Origin: Pipra filicauda
Lineage: Eukaryota; Chordata; Aves; Passeriformes; Pipridae
Reading direction: 5' to 3'
Assembly: GCF_003945595.2 (NCBI RefSeq)
Contig: NW_024104084.1
Location: 868,001-932,000, forward strand
Length of the DNA: 64,000 bases
In this document: one piece after another, positions 1-13,563 of the stretch
How positions within the stretch are numbered: the first letter of the stretch is position 1
How the letters are laid out: the number at the start of each line of letters is the position of its first letter
Position numbers and translations under genes: made by a program
Notes under the pieces: generated by a model
Database searches by the model: none
The model's input: the letters and a program-made list of their open reading frames with translations, nothing else
What the model was told of the DNA's origin: nothing

Positions 1-2978
1 ACTTCAAGTTAGACCTCATGGGACAGGAGGAAATCTCAGGCTGTCTCCGTCCCATGCTAGAGATAAATAGATGACTACAATACTGAATTTACTTCAGCAA
101 GAAAAAGCAAATGCATGTAATTTATTATACAGAGGGCATGAGGAATGCAGGCAGCATTGTCATGTTTTAAATACGGACAGAAGCTAAGCCCCACACAGCC
201 ACTCACTTACTACCCTACCTTGTAATGGGGATGGGGAGGGAATGGAAAGAGTAAAAGTGAGAAGACTCATGAGGTGAAGACAGGTAAAGCAAAAGCCACA
301 CACATAAGCAAAGCAAAGCAAGGAATTAATCCAACACTTCCCATCAGTTGGCAGGTGCTCAGCCATCCCCAGGAAAGCAGGACTCCATCATGCATAACGG
401 TGACTTGGGAAGACAAACATCATTACTCCAAACTTCCCCCCCTTCCCTCCATCTACTTCTTTGTAGGTTGAGAATGTTGCTATGAGGTAGGTAATATCCC
501 TGTGGTCACTTGAGATCAGTTGTCTCAGCTGTGTCTCCTCCCATCCTCTTGTGCACCCCCAGACCCCTCTCTGGTGGGGTGGGGTAAGAAGCAGAAAAAT
601 GCTTGACTCAGCGCAAGCACTGCCCAGCAACAATGACAACAGCTCTGTATTATCCCCATTGTCTCAGCAAAAAATCCAAAACACAGCCTCATAGTAGATA
701 CTATGAATAAAATTAAGTCCACCCCAGACAAAACCAGCACATGCATGAATCTCAGCCCAAAGTGCAGGAGACAATTTCCAATGTGAATAAACAGAAGGTT
801 TCTGGAGCAGAGATGCATTCTCAAAGTGACTTTATAAAAGCTTTCTCCACACTCCAGTCTTCTCCCCCATTCAGCAGCCTCCTTGAGATCTCATGTATCA
901 TTGTTTTGTGCACACCGCTTTCCATGAGATGAGTTTAATAGCATTATAAAAGTCACATTGTGCACAAATTGGGAACTTCAGCACCTCAGTAACTGCTCTG
1001 ATGCATACACACTTGCAAAGTTTTCAAAGCAGAAATGTTGAAGGCACTTCAAGGCACAAAAACATCCTTGGGTAAATTACTTCCTATTAGTATGTCACAT
1101 ATATCTTATATATGACTCTGGTTTCATGAAGTGACAGCCGCGCTTGACAATAAAACTTTGCACTCTTTTTTATTTATATTTTTCCTGATTTTTTTTGATT
1201 TCTTCCAAGTATATAATGTCTGATGCTAAACCACTCATCTTCCTGCTACCAGTGAGACCAACGCTGCCTACTTTACTTACCAATAAGCTGGAGCATTTCC
1301 ACCTCACACCTCTGCCTGAAATATCAAGCAATTCTAATCACTGCTGGTTATCTCAGACAACAGAAAGAAACACGGATAGTTTTAAAAGGTGGGTAGGTTG
1401 CAAGTCCTGTGACCCATTTAATATTAAAAGGGGAAAACATGAAAGAAAAGCTGAGTATTTAAAAAAGAGATGTTTCCTTGTCTGGATAAATTCCACCTCA
1501 GATCACAGAACATCACCCTTTCTCCAAACTCATGAAGCTGTACAGCAATAACAAAATTACCAAGCCTTCCCTTCCACCTATAAAAAAGGAAAAGAGAGGC
1601 ATAGCTGCTACCCATATGAATCCCTCAAAGTGTCTGCAACCCTCCCCCTTTACAGATAGTGATTCCAGAGTGAGTAATTTGGTTCTCAATTTTTTAATGA
1701 AGAGTCTGATCTCTTTTTTTTGTTGTTGTTGCGTTTTTATGTTTCCACATAATGGGACACTGAAATTGAAAAATCAGTTTAAGTTCAGGTTTACAATCTA
1801 TTTCACTTCCTCATCTCCAATTACAATTTTGGAATATTTTGTTGTTTGCATTTAAGACATCATATAGAGATATTTAACACTTCAGATCTAGAAGGTTAAA
1901 TGACACTTTTAATGTATGGTTAAAAAAGTTTAGAAATTCATAAAACTAGGAAAAAATAATTCAATTTTTTCCACTTTTCTGCCCCATGTTGCATTTATAC
2001 ATCACTTTGAAACAGAGAAATCACATCTCTTTAACAAGTTCTGATCATTTTGATAGCCCTGGTTTAATTTCCGTTAGAGCATATTTCTGAAATTTTATGG
2101 CTGAGAGAAAGATGGAGTAGATATAGCTAAATTACAGAAAACAGCAAGTATTAAACATATTAATCCTGAACTAAATTTACAGTGTCCATTTAACTAAGCT
2201 ACAAACACTATGTTTACAACTATGACAAAACTTTTCTAAATGGTTCTCTTTCCAGTCAGATTTCTTAATGTGGTCACAGCTGGCCAGAGGAGTGTCAGTG
2301 GAGATGAAGGTGGGAAGGGGAAGATCAGTGATTAGCAAGGTTTTTTGAATCTTTCAAAAAACATTCAGACCTTCAAAAAAACATTCAAGTCTGAATCTAG
2401 GATTGAACTTCATGATTAAGTTTCATTTCCAAATGTACCTTTTCCATAAAACCCTGTAGTTTTGTCCACATTAAAAAACTTACAATAATTCATACTAATA
2501 TTGAAAAAAAATAACCACAAAAAAACCAAAAGCAATCACTACCTTCAATATCATCACAAAGGAGATATCTTTTAGGTATGCAAGTTTTCTATTTTGAAAT
2601 GGCAGTTTTAGTACTTTAAAATACTAACAAGATTAAAAACCATTAGTAGTCCTTCAAATAATTTAGTTTAATTTAGAATTACTGACTTATAATGATTTAA
2701 AAGAACTTTTTTTTTTTATTTTAGGAAGCAGAAAGATATTCGAACCCAGAAAAAACCTGTTGGAGTTTTATTTTTTCAAGATTATATGACATCATAAATC
2801 ATATATAAACCAAATATCTGAAGCATAAATCTCCCGTTAGACACACTGGACAATGTAATTTCCTTCATTTAAGCTTCAAAGATTTAATTGTTACTCTTTT
2901 ACAAGAATTTTAGTTCTGATTTAGGTAGTGACTGTCTAAATAAATCTTGCATAAATTGTTGGGAAAATCTTTGTTTGA
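1..2978. other. Intergenic, nothing recognised
   Basis: AT-rich unique-looking DNA with stops in all frames at short intervals. A short imperfect tandem (CTTCAAAAAAACATTCA-type unit, twice) lies at about 2353-2391. No gene or known repeat was seen. Confidence 0.6.
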
Positions 2979-3361
2979 AGGAAGGTAGAAAGACACATAA
3001 AGAAGAAAAAGAGGATTGAATAAAAAGAGAGAAGGAAGTCAAAAAGGGAAAGAGAGGAAGGAAGGTAGGAAGGAAGGAAAAAAGAAATGAAGAAAGGAAG
3101 AAAGAAAAGAAGAAAGGAAGGAAGGAAAAAAGAAATGAAGAAAGAAATGAAGAAAGAAAAGAAGGAAGGAAGGAAGGAAAAAAGAAATGAAGAAAGAAAT
3201 GAAGAAAGAAAGAAAGAAAGGAAGGAAGAAAGAAAAGAAAAAAAGAAAGAAGGAAAGAAAGAAAGAAAGAAGGAAAGAAAGAAAGAAAGAAAGAAAGAGA
3301 AAGAAAGAAAGAAAAGAAAGAAAGAAAGAAAGAAGTAAAGAAAGAAAGAAAGAAAGAAGGA

Positions 3362-3405
<44 letters not shown>

Positions 3406-3441
3406 AAAGAAAGAAAGAAAAAGAAAGAGAGAAAAGAAAGA
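2979..3441. repeat. Polypurine (GAAA)n/(GGAA)n microsatellite, about 460 bp
   Basis: The + strand is almost wholly A and G, built of GAAA, GGAA and GAAATGAA units. The 5' part (2979-3060) is imperfect and includes a few pyrimidines; the middle (3060-3330) mixes units; the 3' part (3340-3410) is nearly pure GAAA. Long open frames on both strands here (Lys/Arg/Glu or Phe/Leu/Ser repeats) come from the repeat and are not genes. Confidence 0.95.
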
Positions 3442-5384
3442 ATCTCAGAGACAAGGCTGAATCCAGGGGGATTGCAATGGACTATAAGGCTAAACCTCAT
3501 CAGAAAAAGCTTTATTCCCAAAGGGAGTTGCATTGAAAGGGAATAATTGACTACAGAACAGAAAGAACTGATTCATATTCTTTGAAGTCAAATCAAATTC
3601 CTCATCCTGAAAACTTCCTTTCAGAGATTAAGGGCCAAGTTTTCTTCTGCATTCTGTGAAGCACAATAAATTACCCTAGTATGAGTGAGAGGAAAACCCG
3701 TCTACAGGCATTTGATTCTTAGATCAAGGAAGCAGAATATTTTTATATGCATTGATTATTCTGTTCACCATTTCACTGTAGGAAATCTCTATATGACAAT
3801 TCCTAATCTCTATTTTTCAGCATATTTATTCCTATATTCTCAAAAAAGAATTATTGCTCATTCAAATAACACCTCAAGGAGTGTGGCCATCAGGGTTAGT
3901 TAGGTCTGGGTCTTTCTTACTCTCTCTTCTGATAAGAAAATTGTAATTTTTTAAATGACTCTTTTATATCAAGACAGTGTGAGTTGTTTCTAAGAACAGC
4001 AGAAGGAATGCAGAAGTGCACTCGACACCCAGAGTGGAAAGTATTATGATTTATACAATGGCTCTTTCTTATTTCAGGAATTTGTTCCTGCAATCATGGT
4101 GTGGCAGCTTATAAAAAAAATCTCCTGTCTTCAGTACAATAAACACTTTGTAGTATGAAATCTGTCTTTACTGAGGACAGTTCCTTCTTTCGCATGAAGT
4201 CTTTTCACTAATTGGCTCAGGGTGTTTAATAGTCACCAGCTTGCCTTCCCAGAATTTGTAAAGTGAGGTTCAAGGCTCTGAATTCGATGTAAAAAAGAGG
4301 AGTAAAGAAGAGAGGACAAATAAAACAAATAAATGTTTTCCTTCCAGCAGCAAAAGGATAGATGTGGTGGTGACAGTAATCTTCCTCTATGAGCACAGAT
4401 AGCTATATAGGGATGGTCACTATCAAAAAGGAGTTGGTTATATATCCTTGAAGCAAGGCAGAGTCTTACCTACCTTAACCTTGCACAATTTTTCCTGTGC
4501 TGACTTCATCAGGGCATCCAGTGGTATGGCACACTGCTCTCTGTACAAGCACGCCAAAATCTGGGCCGACACATCACAAGAAAAAAGGGACAACAGCTGT
4601 CTTAAGTAAAGCCAGAACCACATTACCAAGCTTGGGTCTTTGGGAAATTCAGTCCTTTTCCTACTGTTTGTGTGGCCTTTGACAATACAAGTTCACCTTT
4701 GCAAAAGACATTTTGCGACAGACAGTTCAGATTGCTGTCCTTTAAATCCAGACATTACAACCAGCTGGAAGTCTGCAGTGACCTCTTCCATGGTAGAGCA
4801 GAATAAATCAGTGACAAAGTGTTAGTATCACTGCAAGAACAAAAGAGATCCCTCCCTTCTAGAGCCTGTGAGTATTTTAACCTCTTTAGATGAGATTCTT
4901 GTTACCTTACATGGTCCTCTAAAAGGTAGACATCTAAGTCTAAGCCAGCCATTTATGATTCCTTAAGACTCAAGAGAAAGAAACACGAACCTACAAAAGG
5001 GCAGTTCACCTCATCCTAAAATAGCCTTTGGGAATGAGTCAGCAGTACTGCCCTCTGCATTACCCATATCTGTCCTTTGGCTATAATGGATGGTGAGGGC
5101 ACCTCATACCTGTAAATTTTAGACACTGGATTTATATTTGAGGACTCACACTTTCTTTATGGTACTCTAGTTTTCATTCCTGCAGAATTATGCATCAAAG
5201 ACAGGAAATGATGGAGGCCACATATTCAAGTCTTACCTCTTAGAAGTACTTGGCTAGGTAACGTAACCACAATATGAGTTGAGAACTGATTTGAATGGAG
5301 AAAAGACTTATGTTGGTCACCTTAGTTATTATGGAAAAAATGTACCATAAACATAAAGCAACAATATCAATCTCACTTTTATGT

Positions 5385-5411
5385 ACACACACACACACAC
5401 ACACACACACA
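5385..5411. repeat. (AC)13 microsatellite
   Basis: Uninterrupted dinucleotide repeat in intergenic DNA. Confidence 0.95.
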
Positions 5412-8400
5412 AAGAAAAGGAAACAAGGTAAATTTGGTCTCAATCTACGTAGATGGATAATAAGACTTTCAATTATTGTTGCATTATTTGTTAGTATGTG
5501 GATGAAAGATTAGGTGACAATATGCAAAATATATTTTCTGCATATTATAATATTTAGTAATGTCATTTGATTTTTTATATGTTTCATTAAATTGTTTTGT
5601 GGCTTTATTATCTACCCAGATGCACAGCTCAGAAATACAATTATTCAGATTTAGAAGCAATAAAATTTGGCATGCATTTACTTGTATTCAGAATTCCTGC
5701 ACGTTAAAGAGAAATTACTGCATTCTTCCCACATAGCTCTGTTCTCATGCCTTCGCTGAACCATTCATTAGATGGAGCACATTATAGAAAACACACCATT
5801 TATGTTAAGGAACCCTCTGATAACAGATGTATTTGTACAAAGCAAATATTTCAATATATCATAGCCTTTTGATCATGACTATAATAGAAGCAAACCTATA
5901 CACATTTTCTGTAATGCATATCTCTGTTATATGGTTATTGAGGGGGGGAAAAATGAGTGCTATAGATTATATGTTGTAAGAAAAGGCACCTGCAGACAGG
6001 GGCTGACAATCCTTTGAAAACATTATTGAATACAATAAAAATTGTTCCATTTTATAATAAATGTTTTGAGGTTGCATTAAAAGGCACGTCTCCTAGCTGA
6101 AGCACAGGGAGTTTTCCTGTAGACAAGTTGCTCCTACTTAGTTCTGCCTTTGCTACGTTTCATAAATCAAGCACTAGAATACAAGACACAATGTCCTGAA
6201 GTTGTCCCCTGTAGTTGCGACTGAGTCTGTTTATGATGGATAGCAGGGCAGAGAGTAAGTCTGTGGTCATGTCCTAATAGGGGCGGTTCCATCAATGGTG
6301 TCCACTGTGCTCTGTGAGGCCACACACAGGACCTTGGGTCCCTGCTTGGACCTCAGGAAATGATCCCGGCCAAAAGCATCCTGGATGCTTTTGTATGCTT
6401 TTTTGTAAAAGTCCCATCCATCCCAGATGGATGCTGTCTGTAGTACAGACCTTCTGGGCTGGAGTGAGTTGTAACTACTTATGAATATACAAATAAATAT
6501 AATAAGGGGAGAGTGTTATAGCTCAGTGTGCATCCCTTCCCTTTCACTCCACCTTTCAACAGGAGCTGTAGTTCCACCATTGTGTAAGCACTTTCCTCCA
6601 CCAGTCTGTTGCCTCTTACAACATCCCCACAACCTGGTGGAAGAGCACTAATTAACACTCCCATTTGCTGCCCAAGAGGAAATGGGAGAATGTTCAATGA
6701 TAGGGTGACTCTCTATTCTGTCACCAGTATGGACTGGCAGTTCCATACTGGATCAGGTAACCCTGCCTCGTCTCTGCTCACTCTCAGTGTCAGTGACATT
6801 CTGAGGGACAAAAATCAACATTTTACATTTCAGGGAATCCGCAAAGGCAGTGTCACAGGCTACATTGAGGAGCCCAAGGCCTTTGGTCCCTCATTTATGC
6901 TATCAGGACTGTAACATAATTGGTGCTGCTTCAGATGGATACCTTGAAGTTGCATGTGTCTCATGGACTCAGATGCCTCCCATTTCTACCCACCCACCAC
7001 ACAGGCAAACTTTATCTTGTAAGTCTGCGTAAGAGAAGAGACAAGAACAACTTAATCAGGTGTAATTCAAGCTTTTCACAACTGAGGCACAACATGGTCA
7101 TCTCCATGGGACAATCCCTAGTGATGTGGGAAGTACATGGAGCATCAGAAACTGAGGATACAAGAATTTTTCCTTTTTTTCTACTACTTTCTTCTAAAAG
7201 CAGAGGGGCCTGCAAGCAAAAATATTGGTCTGAATATTTCTGCTTTACAAAAGCCACAGATCTCATCCTTTTCTTTTTCTGCTGGAATTAATAAAATGTA
7301 GAATAGCATTTTATTTTTTAAATTAATAACTTCTACTTCAATGTTTCTGACTATGGTATAAGAGCTTTATTACATAAATTAAATCAGTATAATCTTTTTT
7401 GCCTAAATTTACACACATAATACGGATAACTTTACTTCCTCTTTCTGCAGAGGTATAGAATTTTTATTCTTTTATCCTAATAGATAGAATTTCAAGCAAT
7501 TATGTTGTTTATATTTCATAGACTAAACTCTACTTATTTTTTTATGTTAATTTCGAATAACTCTATTGACTTAACAGAGTTACACTGGATTTACATTACT
7601 ACAAATGGTAGTACATGCTAGCCCTTAAATGATTATGGGGATTTTGGATTACCCAATGGATTTGGAAAACCACATTCAATAATTTTGCTAAAAATGTCTT
7701 TATTCCTGAGGCCATTTAATATTTATGCACTTGTTTCAAACTTGTTTCTAAAGAGTACAATGATTTATTATGAACCAACACTTGCACAATAAGCTATAAT
7801 AAAACAGCTATTTAGGTTTGCTTATGTTTACCACAAAATCAGTTCAAGGCATCTGAGAAGCTTCCTGGGTTAAAATAAAGTATGTCTAATATAATGGAGA
7901 AATGTGACTTGATATAACTCACAAGCTTGTAGGACAGAGAGCTAGCTGCCTTGACAGATGCCAGTGGATATTCTTTGACCATCATATTTTCCCTTCCTAG
8001 GCCTTCTCTGTTAATCTTCTCACTCCAAATACATTATCTTTTGAATCTGGGGATAAGTCTTACCAACAGTGAAGAAGCAGCAATCACCTTCTGTCTCTCG
8101 GCACACAGTTGAGTTATTTTACTTGAGGGGTAATGTTCTGGGTCCTTCTAAGGTGTAAGTTAAACAGATGCCTGTCATTTATGCCTTTCAATTTGTACCT
8201 TACAATCTTTCTTTTATTATTTTGGAAAAAAAAATTCTGAATAGCTTTTAATTTCTGCAAACCATGAATAACCTCTTTGAATATCTCTGCAGTTAACTTG
8301 GACAAGCACATTATCTCAAGGGAGAAGAAGCCTACACTGAGGTCATTGAACCTTCTTCCACTTCCACTGGATAATTGAGTAAGGGCTGAATGAGACCCTT

Positions 8401-9076
8401 AACAGAGCCAGGGGTAGAGAACAGAAAAATTTAGGAATATTTTATTTTATTTTAAATACTCTGAACCTAAATTATACAGATTCAGAAAAATATCCTATTG
8501 ATCACTGACATTTAAACCAAAGGCACTGAAATCCAAGAAATCCCAGATTTCAGATGTCTCTCCTTTCTGACAAAAGCAGCTTTTTAGTAACCACAGATGC
8601 CTTTGATTTAATTTTTCACCATCTTTTATCCGCCCTATTTTGTTCTCCATCAAGAAAGAAAGATTAGTCATCACTCTATCAACAACACAAAAAAATGGCT
8701 AAAATAGAGGTCTGATATATGTATGTCAGCTGTTGTTATTCTTGTTGCAAGTCAAAAGAATGCAATTTCCACAAGTTTGCTTCGACTCATAAGATCTCAT
8801 GCTCAGAGATACAGCTGGGCTTTTCAAAGCTACATCATGGCATAAGCCTTGTCACTATCATAAGAGGAGAAACATCGCACGAATCGTCAACACCTGCATT
8901 ATGGATACCCACTTCCTTCCCTTTGACGACACCAACAAGACCCAAAACTGGCTCAACTTTCAGAAGGAGGTGATGTGGTTCTGCTGTAGGTGTTTGAGAC
9001 AGAGAGAAATCAAGGGGAGAAACTCTCCACCTTCAGTCTATGCAGTAAGGCCACATGATCATAAGCTTGAAGCGTG

Positions 9077-9118
9077 TATGTATATATATATATATATACA
9101 CACACACATATATATATG
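9077..9118. repeat. (TA)n(CA)n(TA)n microsatellite
   Basis: Compound tract of TA, then CACACACA, then TA again, partly self-complementary. Confidence 0.9.
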
Positions 9119-10235
9119 TCTATAAGTTAGTATTTCTGAATTTCTGTACTGTTGAGAGGGAAGAATTAGCAGGGCCCTATATGTATGGTTAACCTACAAC
9201 ACTTGCAAGATTCTTACTTCCCTTTCTTGATGCATACCACATGAACTACACTTTTTGTTTTTCACCATGGAAGCATTTACAATATTAAAGAGTAAAAAAC
9301 AAAAACCAACGAGCAAAAAAAAGCATCATCCTTTCTTCAAGGTTTTCTACTTTCGATGATGTCACACAAGCAAAAGATTTATCATTTAGCAGAAATGCTT
9401 ACTACATGGCAATTGTCACATTCTTGGGGAAAAAAGAAAAAAGAAACATAGGAGACCAACACAACTGTGGAAATGCATGAAGGAACAGAGCAGTTCTCAG
9501 AACACAGAAGAACTTTGAGGCCATTGCAGTCCTCAGGAAACAGAGTTTTTTGTTAAAGAGGAGACCAAAAGAAAAGCCAGTGTAGCCTTATTGCCATGAC
9601 TGCTCAAGTGAGTAAATGGGGATGTTCAGGAGAATGAAATATCTCCTGTTTATAGGTGTTTGTAAATTGGACAGAGATGCAAAAACAAAGTGTCCTCCTA
9701 TCCTTAAAGAGAAAAAATCAGATTAAAATAGGGAAAAAGAAAGGTTAGTTTTAATGCTAAATATTTTCTGCTTAAGAAGCAAGAACTTTTTGTCATGCAT
9801 CTACAAAAGCCATACATCCCCACACGTTCAGGATATTGGTGGCATTATTTCCACACTCTGGCATTTAGGTTAGTTTCAACCCCTGACCCAGTTCCCTATA
9901 AACAAGTCACACTGTGGACAGCATAGAGGTTTGCATAGCTAGTTGTGATAGCTCTGCCATGGGAGGCCAGAACACCATAACTGAAGGCTTTGGGCAGCCT
10001 CAAACAATCTTGAACATGAAAATAAATACATTATTTCATTCAACATGTATTTAACTGAATTGCATAAGTCATCACTAGTCATTCTGCAGCAAAAGAAAGG
10101 GAAAATGCACAGTTGAGCAATACAGAAAGCTGTCCACCAGTCTGTCTATCCAAATCAGTGACAGGCAGAGAAGGCAACTGGATTCTAACATGCTACAAGT
10201 CTCAGGGAAGAACTGCAGACAGAACACATACTCTG

Positions 10236-10341
10236 AGGCACATGGTGTGACCCTTGGGGATGATCCTGTGCAGGGCTAAGAGTTGGACTCGGAGATCCTT
10301 GTGGGTCCCTTCTAACTCAGCATATTCTGTGATTCTGTTGT
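10236..10341 (+). mobile_element. CR1 3'-end fragment
   Basis: It contains the typical avian CR1 3' untranslated motif (GAGTTGGACTCGGAGATCC, then TTGTGGGTCCCTTCTAACTC) and ends with the duplicated 8-mer tail ATTCTGTG ATTCTGTT. It is 5'-truncated, as most CR1 copies are, and codes for nothing. Confidence 0.85.
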
Positions 10342-11440
10342 TCATAAGGGTACAGCCATAACATGCTCTAAGTGTGAAAGGCAGATGCTCAGGAGGGACA
10401 TCTTTTACAGCAGCATGGTGAAAACTAAAAGTGAGCAGCACAGCATTCCAATGGTGCACTTAAATGGAGAGTAATGCTTTAGTCCGTGCATAAAGATGTA
10501 GCAAACAGCATATATTTATTTATAAGACACAGCCACTTCCATCTAGACCATACACCACATGCAACCATCTCATGACCTTCTTTCATCATGCTGGAAATCT
10601 TTGGGGGTTTGATATGATTTGCAAGCTAAAACTAAACTCTGCAGACAGCTGAAAGTTCAGTCCCTCTCTCTCAAACATCTACTGAAAGTGTGAAGGAACA
10701 TAGTGCAGAGGTTTTCTCTGAGCTTGTTCTTTGATTTAGCACAAACAAATGCCTGAAAAAATTCATACTGTACTTGCTAAACAACAACTCTGAAAGAGAA
10801 ATTGCACATCTCGGGAGGTAAAACATAATATCCCAGTCCTGGTGAGACACTACTAGGATGAGCAAGGTGGCTATGCTGTGTGGTGACAAGCATGTAGGAT
10901 AAAAGTAACTAGTCCAGACTGTTTCCATTTTTTCTCCTTCATGACTGGACCCAGATATTGCAACTAATTATGGGGATCTACAAAGGCCAGTTAAGAATTG
11001 AAATGCCTAAGAGAAAGACCTATTCAAAAAAAAGCTAGACAAATATAAATTGACATTTAAGAAGCTGTCAAGAATTGCTATACATGGGGCAAATATAAGT
11101 CCAGTCCAAGCCAAAAAAAATCCAATGTCAGTGACTCAGAGAAAAAAAAAAGAAAAGGTTCTCTGGAACAAAGCTGACATAGGACTGATTATGCTGACAG
11201 GAAAAAAAATGTACTTGTTCTAGAATATTATTCTCACTTCCCTGAGAGCTTACCAGGAGACATAATGGCTAAATAGGTAATCAGACATGCCAAATCTATT
11301 TTTGCTAAATATAGTATACCTGCAATCAAAAAGTCTGACAGTGGGCTATAGTTTAGTAATTTACTGATGGGAATTAGTTGTCTCAAGCAGTAAAGAGGCC
11401 CCAAGTGTCCATCCTGTGGTTTAATGAAGTTGCATCCTTA
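10342..11440. other. Intergenic between two CR1 copies
   Basis: AT-rich, no recognised repeat or gene. Confidence 0.55.
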
Positions 11441-12655
11441 GAACCACAGAATCACATAATTGTTTATATTGAAAAACACATTTAAGAACATGGAGAACAA
11501 CCATTAACTCAGCACTGCCAACTCCATTGCTAAACCTAAGCGTTACACTACATGTCTTTTAAATAGCTACAGGGACAGTGACTCAACCACTTCTCTGGGC
11601 AGCCTATTCCAAAGCTTGAAATTTTTTCCGTAAAGAAATTTTTCCTAATATCTAATCTAAACCTCCTCTGGTACACCTTGAAGCCATTTCCTCTTGTCCT
11701 GTTGCTTGTTACTTGCTAGAAGAGACCAAACCCCACCTGGCTACAACCTCCTTTCAGGTACTTTTAGAGAGGGATAAGGTCATCCTGAACCTCCTTGTCT
11801 CCAAGCTGAACACCTACAACTCCCTCAGCTGTTCCTCATCAGACTTGTGCTCCAGACCCTTCTCCAGCTCCATTGTCCTTCTCTGAACTTGACCCAGCAC
11901 CTCAATGTCTTTCTTGTTGTGAGGGCCCAGAACTGAACACAGCACTCAAGGTGGGGACTCACCAGTGCCCAGTACAGAGGGACAGTCACTGCCCTGGTCC
12001 TGCTGCCCACACTGTTGCTGACACAGGCCAGGGGCCATTGACCTTCTTGCCCACCTGGGCTCACTCTGGCTCATGTTCAGCCACTGCCATCCAGCACTCC
12101 CAGGTCCTTTCGCACCAAGCAGCTTTTCAGCCCCTCTGCCCCCAGCCTGGAGCACTGCAGGGGGTTGTTGTGACCCAAGGGCAGGACCTGGCACTTGGCC
12201 TTGCTGAGTCTCATAGGATTGGCCTCAGCCCATTGATCCAGCCTGTCCAGATCCCTCTGCAGAGCCCTCCTACCTTCCAGCAGATCAACACTCCCACCCA
12301 GCTTGGTATCATCTGCAAAGTGACTGAGGGTGCACTTGATAACCTCATCCAGATCACCAGGTCTGGCCCCAGCACTGAGCCCTGGGGAACACTGCTTAAG
12401 CACATGATAATGATCTGCTTCTACAGGTCTAAGATTTCATTCTGTAAGAATGTCCAGCCTTCCTGGACTCCTTTGACCCTCAGGACTGCCTCCCAGGGGA
12501 GTCCCTCAACCAGCCTCCTAAGCTGGCCAAAGTCTGCCCTCCAGAAGTCCAAGGTGGCAATGTTGATGGCCCCATCTTCTCACTTCTCCAAGAATCAAAA
12601 ACCATATAATTTCTTGATTGCTATGCCCAAGGTAGCCTCCAACCATCACATCACT
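11441..12655 (-). mobile_element. CR1 LINE, 5'-truncated and internally deleted, minus strand
   Basis: The 3' tail is at 11443-11456, where the + strand shows CACAGAATCACA, the complement of the CR1 terminal 8-mer. Reading leftward on the minus strand from 12650 are the end of the endonuclease domain and linker, then PQGSVLGP (about 12390) and FADDTKLGG at about 12319-12293, the reverse transcriptase catalytic motif, followed by [24 protein letters not shown] and the RT C-terminal region. The RT fingers region between linker and PQGSVLGP is missing, and a deletion after PQGSVLGP shifts frame. It is inactive. The long + strand open frame at 11873-12667 is only its antisense shadow. Confidence 0.88.
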
Positions 12656-12865
12656 CTGGCTGCCTAACCAACCTAGTAGCCTTTTATGAGGAAGTGGCTA
12701 CATAAGTGGACAAGGGAAGGGCTATAAATGTCATTTATCTGGACTTGTGTAAAGCCTTTGACGTGGTCTCCCACATCATCTTTCTCTCTAAATTGGAATG
12801 GATTTGATGGGTAAACTGTTAGATGGATAAGGAATTGGATGGGCAGTTACACTATTTGGTACGGG
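12651..12865 (+). mobile_element. CR1 fragment encoding RT motif A, plus strand
   Basis: The + strand encodes C-LTNLVAF-like sequence followed by VIYLDLCKAFD (12730-12762), the first catalytic motif of the CR1 reverse transcriptase, then an LSKLEW-like stretch and IRNW. It lies head-to-head with the minus-strand copy on its left and is followed by an endonuclease fragment, so it is out of normal order and most likely a separate copy or rearranged piece. Several stops and frameshifts are present. Confidence 0.75.
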
Positions 12866-13563
12866 ATGAGCTCGAAGCTTTGGCCCAGTCCTAGAGATCT
12901 GACATCACTGGTGTCAGTAAAACCTGGTGGTCCTGTGATTGGAGTTCCTTGTTGGATGATTAAAGGCTCTTTAGGAGGGATAGACAAGGCACAAGAGGCA
13001 GAGACATTGTATGCAGTGGAAGGCCTGGAATGCATGTAGCTCACAGTTGTCAAGGGCACAGTTGAAAGCCTCTGAGTAAGAATCAAGGGACAAAGAAATA
13101 ATGCAGATGCCATCATGGGAGTCCACTATAGACTTTCTAGCCAGGACAATGTCCATGAGATCCTCATGCAGTTTAACAAGACAAAGGGCAAGGAGCTACA
13201 CCTGCATCGGGGCAACCCCCAGTAACAATCCAGGCTGGGAGATGGACAGACTGAGAGCAGCCCTGGTGAGGAGGACTCGGGATGTTGGTGGATGAGAGGC
13301 TGGACATGACCTGGCCATGTGCACTCACAGCCCGGAAACCAATCCTGTCCTGGGCTGCATCCAAAGCAAGGTGGGCAGCAGGTGAGGGAGGGGATTCTGC
13401 CCCTCTGCTCTGCTCTGGTGAGACCCACCCAGAGCACTGCATCCAGCTCTGGGGTCTCAGAACAGGAAAGACATCAAACCTGTTGGAGCGAGTCCAGAGG
13501 AGGACACCAAGACTAATAGAGAGGTGGAGCACCTTTTGTATGAGGAAAGGCTGAGAAAACTGG
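12866..13563 (+). mobile_element. CR1 copy, part 1: endonuclease piece joined to RT C-terminus
   Basis: It starts with DELEALAQS and, after a stop, SDITGVSKTWW (12901-12930), which matches the start of the CR1 endonuclease. GVHYRLSSQDN-like sequence follows near 13110. After an internal deletion, RT C-terminal sequence continues from about 13165 (QFNKTKGKELHLHRGN, then in changing frames the ALVRPTQS and QLWG region). It is interrupted at 13564 by an LTR and resumes at 14185. It is inactive. Confidence 0.8.

Larger units (their letters stand above)
3442..10235. other. Intergenic, two small hairpins and microsatellites only
   Basis: AT-rich DNA with microsatellites at 5385 and 9077 and two adjacent perfect hairpins at 6372-6392 and 6415-6433. 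No coding sequence is supported. A 108-codon frame at 8799-9125 has a few CpG steps but no recognised domain. Confidence 0.55.

Noticed and set aside
2936..3546. Open frames of 83-172 codons on both strands
   Set aside because: They are translations of the GAAA/GGAA polypurine repeat (Lys/Glu/Arg or Phe/Leu/Ser), not genes.
11873..12667. 264-codon + strand frame
   Set aside because: It is antisense to the minus-strand CR1, whose RT motifs ([17 protein letters not shown]) are clear.
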